Position numbers and translations under genes: made by a program
The notes under the pieces: model-generated
Database searches by the model: none
Told to the model about the DNA's origin: nothing
What the model saw: the letters and a program-made list of their open reading frames with translations, nothing else
Shown here: positions 6,694 to 12,524 of the stretch, piece after piece
How positions within the stretch are numbered: position 1 is the stretch's first letter
Layout: each line of letters opens with the position of its first letter
NCBI GenBank assembly: GCA_934567355.1
Contig: CAKTJC010000046.1
Location: 1-17,616 of the forward strand
Length of the DNA: 17,616 bases
Direction of reading: 5' to 3'
Origin: an uncultured Oscillospiraceae bacterium
Lineage (GTDB): Bacteria; Bacillota; Clostridia; Oscillospirales; Oscillospiraceae

Positions 6694-6714
6694 GCACAAA
6701 AAGCATAGTGGGAA

Positions 6715-6789
6715 CAGTATGCAAAATTGCCAAATCATACTGGGTACATTTTGTGCGATATCACATCTTTACATACTGGGTACAGTATG
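6715..6789. promoter_or_regulatory. Operator cluster with CATACTG half sites
   Basis: Four half sites: CAGTATG (6715-6721), CATACTG (6736-6742), CATACTG (6772-6778) and CAGTATG (6783-6789). The last two form the palindrome CATACTG-GGTA-CAGTATG, and CATACTGGGTACA occurs twice (6736-6748 and 6772-6784). The palindrome fills the spacer of the plus-strand promoter, so a bound protein would block it. The ribbon-helix-helix protein encoded next door is the natural candidate. Confidence 0.65.
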
Positions 6790-6796
6790 CTATTAT
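6768..6796 (+). promoter_or_regulatory. Divergent promoter for the three small plus-strand genes
   Basis: TTTACA (6768-6773), 17-bp spacer, TATTAT (6791-6796). The predicted leader to the ATG at 6912 is about 110 nt. A CATACTG palindrome lies inside the spacer. Confidence 0.6.
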
Positions 6797-6911
6797 AATA
6801 GACACAGAGAGGGAGCGCAAGCTAAACCGTATCGCTCGACCCTATAACAAACGGCTTCGGAACGGTGGCAGCACGGAGAGACGGCAAAACAAAATTCAGG
6901 AGGTACATAGC

Positions 6912-7187
6912 ATGAGCATTCAGGAAATCGATCTCAAAGTCAGGGAGCTTCGGGAGCTGCAAGACATCGTGGAGGAAGCCACCGCCCAGATAGAGGCCAT
7001 CAAGGACGCTATCAAGCTGAAGATGGTGGACGAGGGAACGGAAGTCCTTCAGGGCAGCGGCTGGAAAGCCACCTGGCACACGGTCACCTCTTCCCGGCTG
7101 GACAGCAAGGCTCTGAAAGCTGCCTATCCCGATCTGGTAGCCCAGTACAGCAAGCCCAGCACCACCACCCGCTTTACCCTGGCGTAA
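6912..7187 (+). CDS. 91-residue phage-type hypothetical protein
   Basis: Start chosen at the ATG at 6912 (MSIQEIDLKVRELREL), preceded by CAGGAGGT at ideal spacing; the frame upstream to 6708 runs through promoter sequence. The first half is a Glu/Lys-rich helix with coiled-coil character; the second half contains EVLQGSGWKATWHTV and SRLDSKALKAAYPDL, ending in TTTRFTLA. This tail resembles the C-terminal part of small Gp157-like phage proteins, from memory only. It is the first of three plus-strand genes divergent from the toxin-antitoxin-like operon. Function unknown. Confidence 0.7.
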   Translation: MSIQEIDLKVRELRELQDIVEEATAQIEAIKDAIKLKMVDEGTEVLQGSGWKATWHTVTSSRLDSKALKAAYPDLVAQYSKPSTTTRFTLA

Positions 7188-7195
7188 AAAAAGCC

Positions 7196-7229
7196 CCTTG
7201 TGCAAGCCCTGGAAAGCAAACGCACAAGG
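7196..7229. other. Hairpin after the 91-residue protein gene
   Basis: CCTTGTGC (7196-7203) pairs with GCACAAGG (7222-7229) across an 18-nt loop. Read on the minus strand it ends in GGGGCTTTTTTT, so it could terminate minus-strand transcripts coming from the right. On the plus strand no T-run follows. A second small palindrome AACCCCGGTGGGGTT (7239-7253) lies just after it. Confidence 0.4.
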
Positions 7230-7309
7230 AGCCTCAGTAACCCCGGTGGGGTTGCATGTATTATAACCTGCAACCCGCCACAAATCAAGAACAAATGGAG
7301 GTACAAAAC

Positions 7310-7501
7310 ATGACCGCACGAGAAGAACTAGTAGAGTTAATTTTGAAAATGAATGCTAAGCAGCTTACATGGTTTATTCACAAGCTGCAACCCATAGCAG
7401 CTAACTGGGGTAATGCTGATCGCTTGAACAGCATCGCGGCCACTCTTCCCACCGCGAGTCAGGAATTGTCAAAAAACAAGGAGGCTGTAAGCAATGAGTG
7501 A
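7310..7501 (+). CDS. 63-residue hypothetical protein
   Basis: Starts at the ATG at 7310 (MTAREELVELILKMN) with GGAGGT at 7297-7302. It is mostly helical by composition, with LTWFIHKLQPIAANWG in the middle and a Ser/Lys/Glu-rich tail. I do not recognise it. Its stop overlaps the start of the next gene by eight bases, so the two are translationally coupled. Confidence 0.6.
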   Translation: MTAREELVELILKMNAKQLTWFIHKLQPIAANWGNADRLNSIAATLPTASQELSKNKEAVSNE

Positions 7502-7667
7502 TCTTGATTGGATTATTTATCTTCGAAAGTTGGACGAGAGAAAACGCGAAATAGCCATGGATATGATTTTTCGCGTGGCAGCCGGCGAGAGTGTTGATGA
7601 CGTTGCCGCAAGCTATGGCGTGATGCCTGACGGAAAGGGCGGCTACAACAAGCTGCCATGGGATTAA
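7494..7667 (+). CDS. 57-residue hypothetical protein
   Basis: ATG at 7494, AAGGAGG nine bases upstream inside the previous gene. Begins MSDLDWIIYLRKLDERKRE, then MIFRVAAGESVDDVAASYGV, which looks like a short helix-turn-helix (GESVDDVAASYGV resembles a recognition segment), and ends GGYNKLPWD. DNA binding is a guess. It is the last of the three-gene group; the peptide gene promoter begins five bases after its stop. Confidence 0.6.
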   Translation: MSDLDWIIYLRKLDERKREIAMDMIFRVAAGESVDDVAASYGVMPDGKGGYNKLPWD

Positions 7668-7671
7668 ACGG

Positions 7672-7701
7672 TTGACATACACCACCCGCAAGAGGTATTA
7701 T
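7672..7701 (+). promoter_or_regulatory. Promoter of the second 21-residue peptide gene
   Basis: Consensus TTGACA (7672-7677), 18-bp spacer, TATTAT (7696-7701). The predicted leader before the ATG at 7740 is about 32 nt, close to that of copy 1. Confidence 0.72.
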
Positions 7702-7739
7702 GTAAGGGGTTGGGAAGCCTCAGAGATGGAGGGAATCGC

Positions 7740-7805
7740 ATGATAATTCTTGCAATTATCGTTTTTATTGTGGCATTTTTTACCGGCCTTATTGAAAATT
7801 CCTGA
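7740..7805 (+). CDS. 21-residue hydrophobic peptide, copy 2
   Basis: A 22-codon frame beginning MIILAIIVFI and ending AFFTGLIENS, then TGA. GGAGGG at 7728-7733 gives good spacing. It has the same layout as 4385-4450: own promoter, short leader, peptide, GC-rich terminator. The peptides agree at 14 of 21 positions, and the C-terminal AFFTGLI-NS block is conserved although almost every codon in it differs in the third base. It is hydrophobic throughout, with one acidic residue (Glu19) where copy 1 has Lys. It is monocistronic and encoded inside the integrated element. Family and function are unknown to me; a type I toxin-like or membrane-regulator role is possible but unproven. Confidence 0.75.
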   Translation: MIILAIIVFIVAFFTGLIENS

Positions 7806-7810
7806 TAGCT

Positions 7811-7840
7811 GCCGCCCCTGGTGTACCCGGGGGCGGCTTT
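7811..7840 (+). terminator. Terminator of peptide gene copy 2
   Basis: An 11-bp stem GCCGCCCCTGG (7811-7821) with CCGGGGGCGGC (7827-7837), loop TGTAC, followed by TTT. It starts six bases after the peptide stop, as in copy 1. Confidence 0.8.
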
Positions 7841-7941
7841 CCTGTAGATGGGAGCAGGGGGGGATGGGGGAAATAAGCTTTCGGGTATGGCCTCGGTTAG
7901 GCGCTTAAATACCCGCAAGGTTTCCAAAGATTTTTTGTGGT

Positions 7942-8562
7942 CTAGCTGTCTCGATTTTCCCACCCGGAACCGTACACATCCTCCAGGTACTTCCGCCTCA
8001 GTTCCTCCGGGTCTGTTCTCTCACCCAGAGGATTCTCCACTTTCGGCGCAATATCGATCTCTGCCTTGTCCGCCATGCCCTGTCCGCTGTTCTTCAGCAG
8101 GAAAATGGAGACGCTTTCGGAGCACTGCCTTGCAAGCCCCATCTGGGCAATGATCGCCGCCCATGAGCTTCTGAGGCCGTCCAGATAGTCCACCGATTTC
8201 CCACGGTTCTTCGAGATGAATTCATAGACGCTCTTCCGGGAGTACCCACAGGCAGCGGCAAAGCCTAGCATGGTAGGATATACCCCCGCTTGCTTGCACG
8301 AAGTCATGTACGCCGTGGCGGTTGCTTCCACCTCGTCCACGTTGTTCAGATTGACACGTCCTCGCCGCTTCGCTGTTGCCAGTAAATCAAGCTGTTGGTC
8401 AATGATACTGTCCAGCGCTTCGGCCTTTAGCGCGTCGCTGATCTCCTTGTAAGTCCCCTGCTTTGGGGTATAGAGCCGGTTCCCTTCCTTGCTTCCGGCA
8501 AGCTGAGCGGTCATTTCCTCCACGGTCTGACCGGCAGCTTTCTTGATGGGTTTGTTTGGCAT
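7942..8562 (-). CDS. Terminase small subunit-like protein
   Basis: 206 residues; ATG at 8562 with AAGGAGG six bases upstream. After a Lys/Gln-rich N-terminus and a helix rich in charge, the block YMTSCKQAGVYPTMLGFAAA then CGYSRKSVYEFI looks like the helix-turn-helix of phage DNA-packaging small subunits (gp3_package/TerS type). It is followed by SVSIFLLKNSGQGMADKAEID, matching the family pattern IFxLKNxxGxxDK. TerS recognises pac or cos DNA. There is no large terminase, portal or capsid gene nearby. It is the last gene of the minus-strand replication operon, which is where phage satellites carry terS to redirect packaging. The family assignment rests on motif resemblance; another DNA-binding role is possible. 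Confidence 0.65.
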   Translation of the reverse strand: MPNKPIKKAAGQTVEEMTAQLAGSKEGNRLYTPKQGTYKEISDALKAEALDSIIDQQLDLLATAKRRGRVNLNNVDEVEATATAYMTSCKQAGVYPTMLGFAAACGYSRKSVYEFISKNRGKSVDYLDGLRSSWAAIIAQMGLARQCSESVSIFLLKNSGQGMADKAEIDIAPKVENPLGERTDPEELRRKYLEDVYGSGWENRDS

Positions 8563-8583
8563 ATGATTCCTCCTTTGGTTTTG

Positions 8584-8603
8584 GGGGCGGTAAGTGCCGC
8601 CCC
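8584..8603 (-). other. Leader hairpin just upstream of the TerS-like gene
   Basis: A perfect 7-bp stem GGGGCGG/CCGCCCC with a 6-nt loop, about ten bases before the AAGGAGG of the gene at 8562. A similar hairpin sits at 8941-8960 before the 59-residue protein gene, which suggests a shared leader design. Confidence 0.5.
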
Positions 8604-8675
8604 GGATATGTAAAGCTCACGTGCTGGTAATATGAGAAGAAAAGCGTTTGGTTAGACGTGGCCTGTAATGGCTGT

Positions 8676-8698
8676 AAAAGCGCCGTAGCGACGCTTTT
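8676..8698 (-). terminator. Hairpin, probable terminator within the minus operon
   Basis: AAAAGCGCCG (8676-8685) and CGACGCTTTT (8689-8698) pair over 10 bp with one G-U and a 3-nt loop, with T-runs at both ends. It lies between the 59-residue gene and the TerS-like gene and could lower TerS expression or end the transcript. The non-coding stretch 8604-8740 shows no other gene. Confidence 0.55.
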
Positions 8699-8740
8699 TC
8701 GCCTTTTTCTGTGGCGGGTGGTATGTATATACCCCCTGAT

Positions 8741-8920
8741 TCATTTATCCGTATTAGATACGCTTTTTGCGTGGATTTCCGCTGTAGTTTCTTTGCCCAG
8801 ACGGAACCGCCACAAGGGGCAGCCCGTAGCAGGGCAAAGCCGAACCTCGTTTGATTTGTCACAGCAGCAATCAAGGCATTTTAGGCGAATGGCTTTTTTT
8901 CTGGTTATTCTTTCCTCCAT
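8741..8920 (-). CDS. 59-residue cysteine-rich (zinc-ribbon-like) protein
   Basis: ATG at 8920 with AAAGGAGG upstream. Begins MEERITRKKAIRLKC, then LDCCCDKSNEVRLCP and CPLWRFRLGK. The cysteines at 15, 18, 19, 20, 29 and 34 give CxxC and CxxxxC pairs suitable for one metal site. Small proteins with this KAIRxKCxxCC...CxxxxCPLWxFRxG pattern are common in Clostridia phages and mobile elements; I know of no assigned function. It is part of the minus-strand replication operon. The overlapping 85-codon frame on the same strand is a shadow: it lacks a binding site and covers the same DNA in another frame. Confidence 0.78.
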   Translation of the reverse strand: MEERITRKKAIRLKCLDCCCDKSNEVRLCPATGCPLWRFRLGKETTAEIHAKSVSNTDK

Positions 8921-8940
8921 AGTTGACCTCCTTTGTGGTG

Positions 8941-8960
8941 AGGGCGGTTAATGACGCCCT
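8941..8960 (-). other. Leader hairpin upstream of the zinc-ribbon-like gene
   Basis: AGGGCG/CGCCCT, a perfect 6-bp stem with an 8-nt loop, about ten bases before the ribosome binding site of the gene at 8920. It resembles 8584-8603 in stem sequence and position. I see no gene in the adjacent 8961-9075. Confidence 0.45.
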
Positions 8961-9075
8961 GCTGGTGTCCTGTTGATGTAATGTACGAACGTTGTGACAC
9001 GGGGAGAAAAAGGCTTTTCAAAATTTGACCTGTGGCGGCTGTGCGGCGCTTTATGGGACACCGCCAGCCATACAA

Positions 9076-9198
9076 TTACAGCTTGTACTTGCGCAGCAGC
9101 TCTTTGATCTCCCGCTCATATTCAGCGTAGGTCAAACCTTTCTCTGCAAGCTTGCGTTTTTCGGCCTCAAATTTTTGCCATTTTTCACGCTCAGCCAT
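9076..9198 (-). CDS. 40-residue charged hypothetical protein
   Basis: ATG at 9198 follows the helicase stop with no gap (TAAATG), and GGGAGG of the site lies inside the helicase 3' end. The sequence begins MAEREKWQKFEAEKRK, continues through TYAEYEREIKELL and ends RKYKL. It is almost all helix-forming charged residues, likely a coiled coil. I do not recognise it. Tight coupling suggests it is made together with the helicase, perhaps as a small partner. Confidence 0.65.
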   Translation of the reverse strand: MAEREKWQKFEAEKRKLAEKGLTYAEYEREIKELLRKYKL

Positions 9199-10455
9199 TT
9201 ATGATACCTCCCGGAAAAGACTGGAAGGAAGCCAGCAGTTAAATTCTGTCTTTCCAGTCTGTCCATGACGGTTTTTTGCTACCTCAAGTTCCACAAGAGA
9301 GGGGAAACCCTCGGCGTTATCGCCTGTATAATAATCGTCACGATACAGGAACAGAACGGCGTCGGCATCTTGTTCAATCGCTCCGCTATCCCGAAGGTCT
9401 GACAGCATGGGATGTTTGTTTTGTCGGCTTTCCACAGCTCTGGAAAGCTGCGATAAGCAAATGACTGGCACGTTAAGCGAAATCGCCATACGCTTAAGTT
9501 CGCGGCTGATCTGCGACACATTTTCGTAGGCGGAGCCACCCCGTGTGGTGGGAGTGATTAGCCCCAAATAGTCGATGACCACCGCCCGCAGCTCCGGCAC
9601 GGATTGGGCGAGTAACTGGATTTGCTGCGCAGTCAAGTCGTATCGGGAGTTGATGAAAACGCCCTGCTCTGAAAGCGCGGAGTTGGCGACGGCAATTTTT
9701 GCCCAATCGTCATCCGACACGTTGCCCCGCAGCAGCTTTGCAGCGGGAATCCCTGTCAGGCGGGCGACACGCTTTGCTGTGATCTGCTCGGGGGACATCT
9801 CCAGCGAGACAAACAGCACGTTTCCGTCGATGTTATCCGCTAGGTTGATTGCAAAGGTAGACTTGCCCATTGCAGGCCGCGCTCCCAAAATGTAAAGCCC
9901 AGAACGGATAAAGCCGCCGCCCAGAATCACATCAAGGCGGGGAAAGCCAGATGGGACGAAATTGTCCTGCCCTTCTCCAGCCTCTACCACTAGGTCATTG
10001 AACCGGTGGAGGGTGTCGGCTGGACTGAGCAGCCCCCGCTGGAAGCTGCTGCCCCGGATGGCCTCGGTTTCCCTCTGTAGCGTCGCAAGCAGCTCGTCAG
10101 GGGTGGACGCGGTGTCTTCCTGTATCCGATTAGCCAGCGCCTTGATTTGCCGTGTACGGGCGTCCTCCGCCACACGGTGGGCGTATTCGGCACAATGTGC
10201 GGCGGTGGGAGTGCATTCCATCAGCTCCACTAAAAGCTCGTTGGGAAGCTCCACGCCCTGCCGTGCCGCTTCCTCACGGAGGGCAACGGGGTCAATGGGT
10301 TCGTCCCGCTCGACAAGGGATAGGGCAGCGGTGAAGATTGCACGGTATACTTCGGCCTGAAAATCATCTGCCTTGACGATTCCGCAAATTACCCTTATGA
10401 CTTCACTCCCGTCAATCAACAAACAACCTGCTATGTAAGCTTCGTTGTTTATCAA
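9199..10455 (-). CDS. DnaB-family replicative helicase
   Basis: About 418 residues, close to normal DnaB length. The N-terminal helical domain (NNEAYIAGCLLID onward) binds primase in this family. A linker is followed by the RecA-like core: Walker A GARPAMGKST, the SLEMSPEQ block, Walker B VVIDYLGLI, and the C-terminal LSQLSR, LSDLRDSGAIEQDAD and VAKNRHGQTG motifs, all typical. I chose TTG at 10455, which overlaps the upstream stop (TTGA) and has GGAGGGG six bases ahead; a GTG at 10476 is in frame but its site would abut it. It is encoded after a winged-helix protein that may load it, so the element probably has its own replication module. A dedicated DnaG primase is not visible, so host primase may be used. 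Confidence 0.93.
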   Translation of the reverse strand: MINNEAYIAGCLLIDGSEVIRVICGIVKADDFQAEVYRAIFTAALSLVERDEPIDPVALREEAARQGVELPNELLVELMECTPTAAHCAEYAHRVAEDARTRQIKALANRIQEDTASTPDELLATLQRETEAIRGSSFQRGLLSPADTLHRFNDLVVEAGEGQDNFVPSGFPRLDVILGGGFIRSGLYILGARPAMGKSTFAINLADNIDGNVLFVSLEMSPEQITAKRVARLTGIPAAKLLRGNVSDDDWAKIAVANSALSEQGVFINSRYDLTAQQIQLLAQSVPELRAVVIDYLGLITPTTRGGSAYENVSQISRELKRMAISLNVPVICLSQLSRAVESRQNKHPMLSDLRDSGAIEQDADAVLFLYRDDYYTGDNAEGFPSLVELEVAKNRHGQTGKTEFNCWLPSSLFREVS

Positions 10456-10940
10456 GCTGTTCCCCTCCGTTTCCACTCCCCGGTTGCCGGGTCATAGTAA
10501 ATCTCTGGCCGCTGCCCGCCCTCTAAGGCGGGCACAGCCTTGCCTTTTTTACAATCTATTTTTTTATAGGGCGGAAAACCAGAATGTGGTTTTCCGGGTT
10601 GTGGTGAACCACATTCCGGCTTTTGGGGTTGTGGTGTGTCGCACACTGTCCAGACTGATGCACCCAATTTCCCGCCGGGTGTCCGCTTGCGTTCGATGAC
10701 CAAATATCCTAGCTCTTGGAGTCTCTTTACGCTCTTTGCAAGGCTCTCCTTTCCCGTTCGCCCCTCGTAAAGCGCGTTCAGGCTTGAAGTGGAAAAACAC
10801 CAATTTTCAGGGCGTGACAACATTTGAACCAATAACCCCAAATCCCCGCAGGTAAGCCGGGGGTCTTGCAGCAATTCATTAGGCAATGTTGTAAAATTCT
10901 GTTTATGTAGTTGCCTGAGCACTGGCAATAAAACCACCAC
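10452..10940 (-). CDS. Winged-helix replication protein
   Basis: About 162 residues. Residues 12-100 form a winged-helix domain: NFTTLPNELLQDPRLT, GLLVQMLSRPENWCFS, then SLAKSVKRLQELGYLVIER. This resembles the N-terminal domain of phage replisome organisers and of the conjugative-element protein at 14320. The C-terminal part is a Pro/Gly/Gln-rich linker and a short IYYDPATGEWKRRG tail. The start is uncertain: GTG at 10940 is used, but TTG at 10928 has a better-spaced AAGGTGG. The gene follows the excisionase-like gene by one base and overlaps the helicase, so it likely binds the element origin and recruits the helicase. No DnaD or primase domain is seen. Confidence 0.75.
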   Translation of the reverse strand: MVVLLPVLRQLHKQNFTTLPNELLQDPRLTCGDLGLLVQMLSRPENWCFSTSSLNALYEGRTGKESLAKSVKRLQELGYLVIERKRTPGGKLGASVWTVCDTPQPQKPECGSPQPGKPHSGFPPYKKIDCKKGKAVPALEGGQRPEIYYDPATGEWKRRGTA

Positions 10941-10941
10941 C

Positions 10942-11175
10942 TTAGTCTACCCGGCGAATGCCGCCGATTACTACCGGGGCAGGGGAATTGTCTCCCCCAG
11001 CCTCGCACCGCAAATAGGCGGCAAGATTGGGGAAGTACAGGAGTACCTTATTCCCAATTTTTCGGCAAGGAATTACCCCAGTTTTCACCCACTGCCTCAA
11101 AGTGTACTCGGAAATGGGCAGTCCTTCCTGCTGGCAGCGTCGCACAGCCTCGCGGATTGTGAGCACATCAGACAT
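10942..11175 (-). CDS. Excisionase-like helix-turn-helix protein
   Basis: 77 residues from the ATG at 11175 (MSDVLTIREAVRRCQ), with AAAGGAGG well placed upstream; a longer frame to 11271 has no such site. It has the MerR/excisionase-type pattern: TIREAVRRCQQEG, then SEYTLRQWVKTGVIPCRKIG and a wing ending VLLYFPNLAAYL. Small proteins of this type steer tyrosine integrases toward excision or act as regulators. It overlaps the upstream HTH gene by eight bases. The C-terminal tail (PAPVVIGGIRRVD) is Gly/Pro-rich. Excisionase or regulator cannot be told apart here. Confidence 0.75.
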   Translation of the reverse strand: MSDVLTIREAVRRCQQEGLPISEYTLRQWVKTGVIPCRKIGNKVLLYFPNLAAYLRCEAGGDNSPAPVVIGGIRRVD

Positions 11176-11356
11176 TTTCTCCCACCTCCTTTGCAAGTCT
11201 TTCGATGGTCGCAAGCACTCGCTCCTTGCCCTCCGGTGATAGCTCCCGGCGAAGCTTGCGGGAAAACGCACTGTCGTTCATACCCATGGCTTCCGCTACC
11301 TGCCAGAGCCGCAGCCCGTACATTGCCGCAGCTCGCCGAATTTCAATATTCTTCAA
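11168..11356 (-). CDS. Small helix-turn-helix regulator
   Basis: 62 residues from TTG at 11356 (MKNIEIRRAAAMYG), which is eight bases after AGGAGG; the in-frame TTG at 11362 is only two bases away and unlikely. The motif LRLWQVAEAMGMNDSAFSRKLRREL fits a Cro/XRE-like helix-turn-helix with recognition helix near NDSAFSRKL. Very similar small proteins are frequent beside integrases in Clostridia mobile elements. It is the first gene of the minus-strand replication-TerS operon and divergent from the integrase operon, the position of a master regulator. Its targets are not shown. Confidence 0.75.
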   Translation of the reverse strand: MKNIEIRRAAAMYGLRLWQVAEAMGMNDSAFSRKLRRELSPEGKERVLATIERLAKEVGENV

Positions 11357-11382
11357 AACCAAATCCTCCTACAAAAAAACAG

Positions 11383-11411
11383 TTGACATTTGTGTCCTGC
11401 CGGTCTAAAAT
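11383..11411 (+). promoter_or_regulatory. Promoter for the DUF6076-integrase operon
   Basis: TTGACA (11383-11388), 17-bp spacer, TAAAAT (11406-11411). The transcript would start near 11418, giving a leader of about 140 nt with a stable hairpin (11456-11491). Confidence 0.72.
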
Positions 11412-11438
11412 AGACGCGCAAACAACATCCTTGATTGC

Positions 11439-11467
11439 ATTCTACCACGTCCAAGCGTTTCTTGCAA
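11439..11467 (-). promoter_or_regulatory. Candidate promoter of the replication-TerS operon
   Basis: Minus strand: TTGCAA (11462-11467), 17-bp spacer, TAGAAT (11439-11444). It faces the plus promoter at 11383-11411, so each transcript would cross the other's promoter. Both boxes deviate from consensus, so this is a weaker call. Confidence 0.45.
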
Positions 11468-11491
11468 GTGCATATCGGCTTGCAGGAAACG
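11456..11491 (+). other. Leader hairpin of the DUF6076-integrase transcript
   Basis: CGTTTCTTGCAAG (11456-11468) pairs with CTTGCAGGAAACG (11479-11491) at all 13 positions with one G-U, loop of 10 nt, then TTTTGATAA. It could act as an attenuator, and it overlaps the -35 of the opposite-strand promoter. Confidence 0.55.
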
Positions 11492-11558
11492 TTTTGATAA
11501 TCAGGAACGTGCCGCTATTTTATTACCAGCAAGTAACGCTTGGGACAGAGGATATTTT

Positions 11559-12524
11559 ATGAACAAAATGAACTACTACAATGTATTGGCGCTCTATAAA
11601 GACGGGAAAGAGAATTTTGGTGCAAACGTCAATGGGGCGAATGCCTTAGATGAACAGCTGACGTATACCAAAATTCCCACGCAGCGGGTTGGCACGCTCC
11701 TATCGCAGCTTCTCAATCTGACCATTTCACAAGAGGCGTATGTTGAAATGCTAGCTTTGCTCATAGGCTACGACAACGCTTGCAATCATGCCGCAGAACA
11801 CCCCCAGGAATATACACAATTCCGCGATGTCCTTCAACGGGTCAAACAGTACATTGATTTTCACGAAGAAAATGAATACGTTTATGACGAGAAATTCTTT
11901 AAGGCACTTATCGAAGCCAAGTTCTTCAATGTTCCGCTATCCTATTTGACAAGCGCTGAAATGGACGTAGCACTGGAATCATTTCAGAATGAGGAAACAG
12001 GTTTGCCTTTTGATGATATTTCGATACTTTATTCTAACTTCAACCGATTGTGTGACCCTAAATCTGCATTGTTTCAGTTCAGCGATAACTACTTGGCAAG
12101 AATTGTCATTTCCTCCTTGCAGGAGATAATCAGGTCTGGCAAGCAAATTAAACGGTGTAAAAACTGCAAAAAATACTTTCTCCCGTCAAGCCGTTCTGAT
12201 GAGCTATACTGTGATAACCCAAGCCCACAGGAGGCCGGTCTGAGTTGTAAACAGTATGGCACCCGCCGCCTCTGGTATGAGAGGCAGCAAAAGGACGATA
12301 TTGCTTCCCTATCGAAAAAGGTTGCCTCCGCCAAGTGTATGCTTGCCAAGAGAAACCCTGATATAAAGGCATACGCTGACGCCTACGAGTATTTCAAGGA
12401 GCAGCGGCTAATCTGGATGAAAGCAGTTAAAAATAGGGAAAAGACCCAAGATGAATACAAGGATTGGCTTTTGTATATGCAGAGTCAAAAGACGATAAAG
12501 GAGGCATCCCATGGCAACGATTGA
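11559..12524 (+). CDS. DUF6076-like protein with a zinc-finger-like module
   Basis: 321 residues; ATG at 11559 with GAGG upstream. The N-terminal two thirds are helical without a motif I know. Around residues 199-237 there is RCKNCKKYFLPSSRSDELYCD followed by SCKQYGTRRLWYERQQ: a CxxC pair with two later Cys, a likely single metal site as in short zinc fingers. This layout fits DUF6076 proteins, which I associate with integrase genes of Clostridia elements; function unknown. The gene is AT-richer than its neighbours. Its last 14 bases overlap the integrase start, so it is expressed with the integrase, possibly as an accessory or regulatory DNA-binding factor. Confidence 0.7.
   Translation: MNKMNYYNVLALYKDGKENFGANVNGANALDEQLTYTKIPTQRVGTLLSQLLNLTISQEAYVEMLALLIGYDNACNHAAEHPQEYTQFRDVLQRVKQYIDFHEENEYVYDEKFFKALIEAKFFNVPLSYLTSAEMDVALESFQNEETGLPFDDISILYSNFNRLCDPKSALFQFSDNYLARIVISSLQEIIRSGKQIKRCKNCKKYFLPSSRSDELYCDNPSPQEAGLSCKQYGTRRLWYERQQKDDIASLSKKVASAKCMLAKRNPDIKAYADAYEYFKEQRLIWMKAVKNREKTQDEYKDWLLYMQSQKTIKEASHGND

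Noticed and set aside
7664..7963. A 99-codon minus-strand frame antisense to peptide gene copy 2
   Set aside because: No credible start site or domain. I also looked for an antisense RNA promoter opposite both peptide genes, as a type I antitoxin would need, and found none convincing, so no such RNA is claimed.
8617..8874. An 85-codon minus-strand frame
   Set aside because: It overlaps the better supported 59-residue zinc-ribbon-like gene in another frame and has no ribosome binding site.
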